Positions 41,001-51,138 of a stretch of 64,000 nucleotides of DNA are shown piece by piece. Source of the DNA: Hoplostethus atlanticus (lineage: Eukaryota; Chordata; Actinopteri; Trachichthyiformes; Trachichthyidae); the NCBI GenBank assembly GCA_034670405.1, contig JAXDDX010000142.1, positions 124,001 through 188,000 on the forward strand, read 5' to 3'. The notes beneath the pieces are model-generated. The model worked only from the letters and a program-made list of their open reading frames with translations, was not told the origin of the DNA and did no database searches. Within the stretch, counting starts at the first letter, position 1. Each line of letters starts with the position of its first letter. A program made the translations under genes and the position numbers.

Positions 41001-44000
41001 ATCTAACGTGTTCACGATCTATCACAGTTCACAACCTATCTTCTGACACATTTCAGTAAAGTTTTGTTGGAGCCAAAACCCCCTTGTTATTCTCTAATCT
41101 TACATGGCCAAGGTGACATTATATGTGGCAATAGCCTACGTAAGGAAGGAATAACAAAGACGGGGTAATAAGGATGTCTCATTCATTCAAGACTGCATCA
41201 CCAGGATAAGCACATTGTTACTTTGTACATCCACTGCTGCATAACTGCAACTGACAATAAAGAGCCATCTATCTATTTAAGGTAATGACGACTGAATTCA
41301 TTCATGCTGTCCTTCAGAAACAGGAAAACAGATATAAAGAACTTTAGTGTTTAGTGAATATCTGTGGAAATGTATTCCTCCTCTTTTGAAATATAAAAAT
41401 TCACGTGGTGCAAAAAGAGCAGCAATGCAGACAGAGCTTTTGAATCGATTAAGGTTAATTGTGGATTTCAAAGCATATAAAATACACAGTGGATAAAGGG
41501 TGCGACTGCATGTGTCCTCTCAACAACCTGAAAGGATCAGACTGACAACAGCTGTCAATAGTCACATTTTGTCAATATGCTTGTGTACTTTGTTCACTTC
41601 AACAATACGGCAGCAGATTCTTGCCTACAGGTTAGAGAGGCGGTGTTTTGACTGGAAAATCAACAACTTAAATCCTGGATCGGCTTGGAACAGCTGGGCA
41701 GGCGAAGTAGAGAAACAGTCTCCTGATGCCAGCGCCCTTGAGCATGGCAGTCAACTCCCAATTGCTCCAGTGGGGCTGTTCATTTGCCTCCAGTAGAAGA
41801 TTGTGTTGTACTGGGCAGTACGGCTTTTCCGATAAACAACATCCATATCCATCCATACAGAGCATGCACCCGTATTACTGTGATATTTTTATTACCCAAA
41901 AAGGCACAGGGAGATATGGTAAATGGCTATTCTCTAAAGGAAACTGTTCAGGGAAAGTGCTGATTAGCAGTCAAGCTTTCAAAGAAAAATTGATAAATCA
42001 ATTCAAAATTCTGAGTTAGATATTCAGACAACTGTGCCAGTCGTCTGTGCGCTCCTGCTATATATCTTCTGTGGCCACTGTTGACCGTTCATTCTGAATT
42101 GGCTTGTGCTATTTAAGAAGTCTATGGGGAACGTGTTTTGTGTCTGGAAAAAGTGAAAATAAAAACTATCAGCAGAATAGTTTTACCGTAATATCAACAC
42201 TTTGGATTGGGGCCAGGGAAAACACATGGTTTAGCCTCTCTCATAAAACACATTCTCTTCCAAACAAGAGACTCAAATTACACCCAGAAATCTCAAACTT
42301 ATGACCTTCAAATTGTCTGAACATCACTTTTCTTCTAAAGGCCCAAATGTATTCCCTGAAATGGCCACTTACAATTCACTGACTAATGATAGGTTACCTA
42401 AAGCCTTTGTGTGAAAAGCAAAAAACCCCATGGCTCCTGAACTGCAAAGTGTCTCTACAGAAAATATTTGAACATACTGGTAGATTTGTTCCCTATTTTA
42501 GTGTGTAGCTGAGTTGTGGAGGCCAAAAGCAAATGAAATGGAAACGCCTGTTCAAATCAAGAACTCCTGAATTTAGGTTTATGACAAATCAGGAAACTTG
42601 ACAGGAGGAATCATACCCAAAAAAAAAAGAGAAAAAACTGTTTAATGTCACTTTTACCTGTAAGCCACAAGGGGCCAACCTTTAATGAACCATTTGGTCA
42701 CTCTGAAATTCAGAAGTCAGGGAGGAGAGTTGAATATATATTAGCTGGTGAGAACGTATTCAGCAGTTTAAATGAAGAGTACTTCAACCTTTCCAAGACA
42801 GTGTGCAAAACTACCAGCTGGCCCACAGGTGTCTAGGAGAGGATTAGAGGGAAGATGAATAATAAGTTCCAGCCTCATCGACACCTTGAAGATCCCCACC
42901 GGAGAGATCCAAGGTGAATCTTAAGGGGATATCAGCACATCAGACAAGTTGTTTGACCTTGGCTCTCTGCTCGGTTCCTGTAACCTGCTGGTTTCGTCTC
43001 CTCAACTGACTCAGAATAAAGGCTTCATGAGTCTTCTGCTCTGAGAGTGACATCCTCATCATTAGTGGATAATGGATTCTTTGGATTTCAGAATAATGAG
43101 GAAATATAGTCTCTGCTGGCGAGTGCCCCTGGGGAGGGGGGGGCGGGGGGAGGTTGCAGTCCTAGACCAAGGCTCAGTTGAAATAACACCTGGGGGCCAG
43201 ATAGCCCTAAAACCCGGGAAATTCATTACACTGTCTGCAAGATTGGATCTCGGGGAGCCACTGCCACTCTGTCAGAAGCAAATTCTCTTTTCTCCACCCC
43301 AAAAAAGTTAATATTGCAATATGCCCTTGTGAGAGCACGTACAGATGTCTCTGATTGTTTGTATAATAGAGTTTAATAATGATCCTGCCATCTTTGGGTT
43401 ATTTACAAAATATCAGGGGACTTGATTACCCTTTTGGCTTACCCTTTTCAGCTTCTCTCAAACTCTCAACTTTGATTGCACTCAATTCTTTATCTGCAGA
43501 GCAACCTAGATACAGCCTCGTTAATCTCCTTTTGAAGACATGAATTGACACTGAAATGCTGCATGTGGCTACTTGGCAAAAGCTCCAGTCTAATATCTTA
43601 CTTTGGAGCCTCTAAGTCACAGTAAGCAGTATTTAAAACAGTTCTAAGCCCTATAAAAACCCCAAGCAACAATATTTAGCTCAAGGTTTTGTGGGTTGAA
43701 AAAGAAATCAAACCAGACAGTCAGACATAAAGCACACAAAGGTGTTGCCTGGCTACACCGCCCACGTTTTTCCACCCTAAACAAGCATCGCTTTGTATTT
43801 AAGACACAGTAATGGAATAACTGTAATGTTTATCTGTGTTGTCCATCTGACACTCATTCAGATGGGACCGTTGGGTTGCATATTCTCTAGATTCTCCCCA
43901 AAGTCTCAAGTGATGAGCCACACTTCAACTTTCATTACTGCAAGCACTTAGTCAGACCTCTTACTGTCTCACTCACTCTGTAGGAGGTGGGGACTGATGG

Positions 44001-47000
44001 GGAAAACAAGGAATGATTGCACTGTGGTGTCAACATGCCACTAGAGTCCACATTATGACCCCGGCAGCAGTCTGTAAATCAAGGGAGACAACAGGGAGAA
44101 TCAAAGCATCGAGGATCATTATGAGCCACGGCAAACCAACGGGTCCCCAGAGTCTGCACTAAGGGGAGATTGTCAACAGAGTGGAACAACTATTACAACA
44201 ACTACCTCTTAAGTGCAGCTGAGAAACTCCGATGACAAGCAGAATGTGACTCATTACGGTAGCTCATTGTCACATGACACATAACATCTTTGGGTTATTG
44301 GGATCACAAAGCATTCCTCAATCGAAATAGAATATATACACACACAAGTTAGACATCGCATCCCTAACAAAAGTAACAAAAGAATGAAATGAAAATATTT
44401 TTTCCGGTGAGTGAGAGCACTTATGATCAATAAAGCTCATGTGTTCAATCGGTGCACATGATTTCATCAAAGCTTTGCCAAATTCCCTGACCCAGCAGAT
44501 TGCACTGATTGTAAAAGTATAATTTAGAGTTACCATTTCTGATGTGTGCATGAATGAGTACCTCAGTATAAAGTACTGCTGAGGAGGCTTAGTGCTGGAG
44601 CTCAAAGTTTGCCCTCATGTCACATTCCATTTGTGCCTGCAGGCTTTTAAGCCTTGTTCAAAATGCAACAGCCACCCTGAGAATCTACTCAGCAAACCAA
44701 GATGCGACGCTGTACATCTGACTTAATGGAGAATTTGTGTTAAATTTAGTATACACATTTTTTTCCACCCACCAGTGAGAGGGGGAAAAAATCCCACACA
44801 AATGGTGTTTATTTTTATATGCCCTTGGGGGCTTGTGCTGCACCGACTGATTCTTTCTATAGTCCAAGAAATACATCTATATGAAGAACGCATAAAAGCC
44901 AATGATGCTTTGCTGGAAACTGCAATTGGTAATTTGTGCCCCTGAAGAATAATAGCAGAATAGAACCATATATTAGCCATAGAATCGGCATAATTAGAAG
45001 TAATTAATAAATAATGAATAAAGACAAAATAAATAAATATCGAAAATAGTATGCATAGAAAGTTACAGTAAATAAATGAAAAAATAAAAGATAAAAAGGG
45101 AAATATATGGGGAAATAAATGACTATAGATAATGTTTTCATTGATCAATTGGCTTATTTATTTATTTCTAATTTTGATTCTGCCCTCTACAGGTGGGGGC
45201 AGCAAGCAGCCACTGACACAGAGCCTAAAGGAAAACAGCGGGGAGCTCATGCCACATTCATTGAGGTAAATCTGCGACGCCTAAGCCTGCTAGACAGACG
45301 GCCTCTCCGTATGTGCTGTACGGTGCCACGTGTACATCATAAACACTTACAGTTCTCGCATTGAGCTGATGGATGTGGAGAGTGACAAGAGTAAAGAGTT
45401 GGAGGGACAATGACTGACAGAGAGAAAAGCTGGAGGGATGAGAGAATGACAGGGAGAAGAGATGGGTGGATCTAGAGAGATTGACAGAGAGGAGAGGGAG
45501 AAACCGCAAGAGGTACAGGGGGAAATGAGAGAAGGTGAGATGAGCAGAGAGACACGGAAGGAAAAAGGAGGTTGTGTTATAGGATAGAGCAGCAGGTTCT
45601 CCACAGCTCCAAAAGAGAATACAATTTTAGTTCTAGCAAGGCTCGGCAACTCAATAGACACACTGATCACTAGAAATGTGTGTCAGTACAGGGGTAAAGG
45701 TTAATTGTGCCATGCCTTTAAACCCAGCCTGGATAAATGTCTCCGTTTATGAGCAACGTAGAAGTCGTCATGTTTGCACGTTTGTACTCTGGAGTCACCT
45801 TACCTTCCCAGGACTTTGATGATTAACGAGACAGCAAGCGTTCCAAGAAGGCCTCCGATAGCAAATATAGAGACTGTGATAGACCACAAGAGGGTGGCTG
45901 TCTCTGCTCTCACAGGCTCCCCGTATCTCTCCATCCATGTCTTGTTGTAGAAAGCTTTTATGTACTACAGAGCAGGAGACAAATGGGAGACAGTCACCTT
46001 TCATATTCATCATGCTGTCCCTGCTCCATTTAACTTTAACCTTTGTAAACTATACTGTAATTGTAACACACACAAACAAACACACACACACACACACACA
46101 CACACTATTACTAATGTAATTTTCCTATGCATTCTTTACAAGAATGTTCTATATCACCAACCTGGTGATATTCAATACATTCCACTTTCCTTCAACCTGC
46201 CTTGTCTACTTCTACTTGAGTTAGCGATTTACTACATTTCCCAGAATGCCTTACAAACGTCCCCCAGAGAACAGATGTGATGGTGTTCCATTTAGCTGTG
46301 ACTGGAGTCCAAGAAAATTAGCTTGACATTAGATATTCTGTCGACATTTTTCCAACTCCAATAACTTGTAAAGCAAACAAGTAAAAGCCCATTAATGAAT
46401 ATTTTTCTTATGCAACCTATATGGGAAACAAGCTAGACTGCACAGGATATTGAAGGTGGATAAACAAGTATCAAAACAGTTGATGTTTTAGATTGCTGAA
46501 AAAATGGACCCTTGAATGCCAAGTACATCGCCAATAACTTTTTTTTAACATGTTTTAGGGTGGATTTTCCTTTAACAAGATATAAGACAAGTCACCTTCC
46601 CAATGCAAAATTGAGTGAAAAGTGAATAATTTACTAAATTTGGCCCTTCTGAAATATGTCTTCTTGTCATTTCATTATTTCATCATCCATCTCTCTTGCT
46701 TTCTTCATCTGTCTCTTTCTTAGTTGAAAGCGCCAACCCCCTGAATTGACCTTACACTAGTTTGTAGAAAACTTCATTATGTGCTCATATTTTGTGTGTA
46801 TCTATTTTGTATTTTTATAACCTTTGCCTTACTCTATCAGTTCAAAGAAGCAGCTAAACACTGGTTTGATTACAAGCTGTATGTCAAAGAATTCTCTCTC
46901 AGTGGGTGTTTTGTCACAGTGTCTTTATTGTGACAACCAACAACACGGCTTGAGAAACAGTTACGATCCAATAGCCCTCTACGATCTAGGAGATAAGGTA

Positions 47001-47187
47001 GGGTGCTAACTCAAACATGACACTTGGCTATTCATTGTAATGTAAAACCTTCAAAAGTCACATTTCAGAGGAATCATGGCGTGACAGAATCTCCTACCTG
47101 CTAACCTCATCCTTTAGAGGATTAGAGGCTTTAGAGGCCACTTCTCTGTCTCCCATGTTCAACACTGATTTTGAGATCATAAATTTC

Positions 47188-47249
<62 letters not shown>

Positions 47250-50200
47250 AGGAGAGTGGCAAGACAAGCAAATAACAACATGTTACAATTACTGAGCTAT
47301 ATCCAATTACAGCATATGTAATGGCTCTGTGTAACAGACGGGTGGGCAATCTAATCTAATCTAACAACTCCTTCTGGTTGGGGAGCAGTTTTTGTTTCAG
47401 GAGGAAGGCTCAAGTTTAAGAATTTGTTTTCACATTCAGTCAAGTCACTCTGGTTTCTGCTGAATGTGTGTCAAAAGAAAAAAATGTGAAACCGTTGAAC
47501 TGGCCCTGCAAAACCATCCTATTGACAATCCTATCAAAAATAGGTGCTGCACAACAGGACAATCGTATCCATACAGTTCATTTTTTGCTATGCAGCCATC
47601 TTTGTAGGCATGTTTTTGTCCAAAAAAACAGATGTTAGTAATTAAATGTCATGTGTTACGGAATTGAATGACAGACTATAGCTATGATCTAATTTAACTT
47701 GTGCATTTTGGACACATGGGGAACACATGGAAAAACAATGGTGAACTAATAGCTTGACTCACCAGAGCAGGAGCGTTGACCACTGAGAGGTTGTAGCCAT
47801 AAAGAAAAGATGACCCCAGGGCACCAAAGAAGGCTGTGCTCACCAGACAGGCTGTGATTGGCTGCTGCGAAAACAAAACACACATGTTAGAGGCGTTGTT
47901 ATGTCACTTTGTTTTTTATCATGGTCAAGGTAAAACGGAAGCCAAGGGAATTCAGCAGAGGACATTTCAAATGGGGCTGGGTATCTAGGTCAGGAATCCA
48001 GGTCATTCCTCCTCCTTGTCCTTAAATGTGTCACTGGTTCAGTAACAAATATAACATGTTGAACATGACATAGACTGAGGGTAAAGAAAGAGCACTGGAG
48101 GAAAGGGATGAAGGCAGCTGCAAGAGAGGCTCTTGTGGTCCAACATGAATTCCTGTAATATCTAACTGTAAATGTAACTCCATTTTGTTTGTTCCATTGG
48201 GTTTGCGGAGATGCTCTGCTGATAATTTATATATAGTTCATGAAATTGCCAAAAAGTAGGCTTATTTCTAGATTAACAGCATGCTGTGCATGGGAGTGTA
48301 TTGAAATACAAGATTGCCACAAACCACTAAACTTCAAGAGACAAAGGCTACAGACACATTTCTTATGCCCAGATGCTGAGGAGCGTTTTACTCTAGCATT
48401 ACTACAGTATGTGAACACGTTTGCCAACTATACCCATGTAACTACTAACATGTTACATGGGTAAGTTGTGCATGCTTGATTTATTAAGGTAATTGACATA
48501 CGTTAATATATAACACTACCTCAATGAAAAAGCAACAGGGTATATAGGATGAAGCCAAGAATCAGTTGTCTGATCTGTTCACTGAATTTCATATCAAACG
48601 CGTGTTACTGAGTAACAACAGACCAGATACATATAACTATGTTTATGTGGGGTTGTATTTTTACAAGGGCAGACAGAATCACAAAGGCATATTGAAAGCA
48701 ATGCCCATTGCATTGTACCATAGTATATTGCATACAATGCAATGGTGGCGCTGTCACTGTTCAACTTGATTTAAACTTGACTTTAAGGGATGTGAATGCT
48801 GGGGGCCTGTGCCCCAGTAGTGCTTTTAGTCTAGCCCCGCCCCTGGATCAAACCTTTGACTAATAGGCAGCATCACCTAACCACTCTGTCAGCTTATAAT
48901 AAGGAAAAGTCAATTTTCAGAGCTGATTCTACAGCAGAGACAATTACTGTGAATAAATTAACCAACCTCTGATATGAACTTGTGAACATAGTGTGAGCCT
49001 AAGACTTGTCTGTGTCATAATAATTGATGTGTATTACCCAAGAGCAATATTTAAATTGGTAAGGGATAAAAAGCATGAAATCTAATCATGTTTTAGGGAC
49101 TTATTAGTGACTGATTACTCCTATTTATAGGTGGAATAGACAACTACAGTCCTCTAAAGATGTCTGGCAATGAGCAGCAGGTGGAGAGGGCTTGCAATGA
49201 CTTACACTACCACGTGGTTGGTGGTTGTTTACATAGAATCTTTAACCTATAAGAGATGAGGCCTGTAGCCCAGTTGGAGAGCAGGCTGAAAGAAACTGAG
49301 GGAGTAGTACACAGTAATAATATAAACCCCCCACCACCAGACCAGCAGCAGCTGAGAGCTCTCATCTCAAGAGCTCTCTCCAGATGAGAGCTCTCCTTTC
49401 CCTGTCAGCAGTTTCTCCACCAACAGAAACAGACCTGTGATCCCTTCAGACACCTGCAGAGCAGCCTGTGGATTGAGTTACTAGTCAGTTACTGAAAACA
49501 AGGCACACAGGCCTACATGCCAACAGACAATTGTTAAACTGCAGGCAATTAAACACCGGCAATTGAATCAGAACAAATAGGAATAATTTTGTCTGATGAT
49601 GTGAAAGAGTTTAGGTTAGGTTTGGGGTTTTTTACCCAGGGAAATGCTGTGTCAAAGTGCCCATTTCACAGGCAGGTTACATTTCTGAACACTAGATAAG
49701 AACATTGAGCAGGCAGATACAGTCTGACCTTCAAACGCATCTCACTCTGCAGTCGTTCTCAACGTATGTGCAGTAGCGCACAGGGACTCAGGGACACAGG
49801 GACTGCTTATGGTCACACGTTTGCTCCAAGTTAGAGCATTTTAAATGACTACTCCAATACCTACTACTCCTACCTTCATAATACAAGCTTTAATGTGACA
49901 TTTCCAAAACATCTAATATTCGGTGTGCTGTACACTGTTGATGATGATGAGCTGCGACAAGGTAAAGAACCACTCTCACACTGTAATATCATGTACATTG
50001 ACTTACTTCTCAGCAGTCAGCACAAATGTCAGTACTTATTAAAGCAATTTCTTTAGAGCAATTTCAGAGAACTGACACCAATGGAAGTTTTACCAACTGA
50101 AGTTGTATACAAAGCTGTCAAGGAAATGTTTGTTTATAGTTTAAGTAAAGATTTAATTTCCAAAATGCTTTACATATTCATTGTGGCAAGAAATCATTAC

Positions 50201-51087
50201 CTGAAGCTCGTCATTCAATATCTCTAAAATATAGAGAATGGTTAAAGTATGGTTTTGTCCCTTTTCTCAAATTGTGGATATCTACTTATCCACTAAATAC
50301 GTTTCAGCGAATGTTTGCTGAATGACCTCAATGAACTATTCCTCACCCAAGTTGTTAACCTGCTGAGGCATTCTTCACTAAACAAAGCTGAGCTATACTG
50401 TAGCCTCCTGGGTTTGCCTGATAAAACATTACTCATTGATTTCATGTGGTTGAAAGGGGAAGTAGGTCATTTTTTGGCCAGTAAAGTCTTTTGTTTGTCT
50501 TAACGCCTTCAGTGAAATAAATGGGACCTAATGGACACAACACACAGCTCATCCCTGAAAGGATGAGTGGCAGTCTGGTTGTGTTGACTAAGAATGAGCG
50601 ATAAGAGATAGACAGATGAATTACACAGTTACATGATGTGACTACCCTACTCAGTTGTGTAAAAACAGCAACCAGATATAGAGGACCTCGCCCCCCTTCC
50701 CATTTCTTAGATGACATCAATCTACCACATTTATAAATTCAAAATACATTTCGTCAGTCACATTCCTACTGAGGAAATTACTTAGCAAAATCAGCTTTGA
50801 CGTAAACTTATAAAAAAAATTGCGAATTAGGGAATTAAGGGTCTGTGTTGTCAGTTATACATATGGAGTCATTTTGTAAATGTAGAGAGGGTGTTGACAG
50901 GTAGGATTGTATAAATAAACCAAAAAGTAAGGAGCAATTATGCTCATCAGTATACAAACACTAAACAACTAAATACCAGTTAGGCACAAATGTTTTGATC
51001 ATTTATGGAAAAATTGAGTTAGCCTTAGTTAGTCCAGTTAGAGACCCATACAGCACCACAGTAGCACCAAAGAGCCCATACAGTGAG

Positions 51088-51138
<51 letters not shown>

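Larger units (their letters stand above)
38928..45803. other. slc2a9 intron of about 6.9 kb
   Basis: Apart from the MITE-like copy at 39140-39910 and a LINE-like tail near 41.2 kb, I see no gene or element. A G-rich run of about 20 bp lies near 43131-43150. Confidence 0.6.

Noticed and set aside
45195-45270. Exon-like segment after ctgccctctacag on the plus strand
   Set aside because: It lacks a coding match or partner exon, and the strand opposes slc2a9. The acceptor-like string is probably fortuitous.
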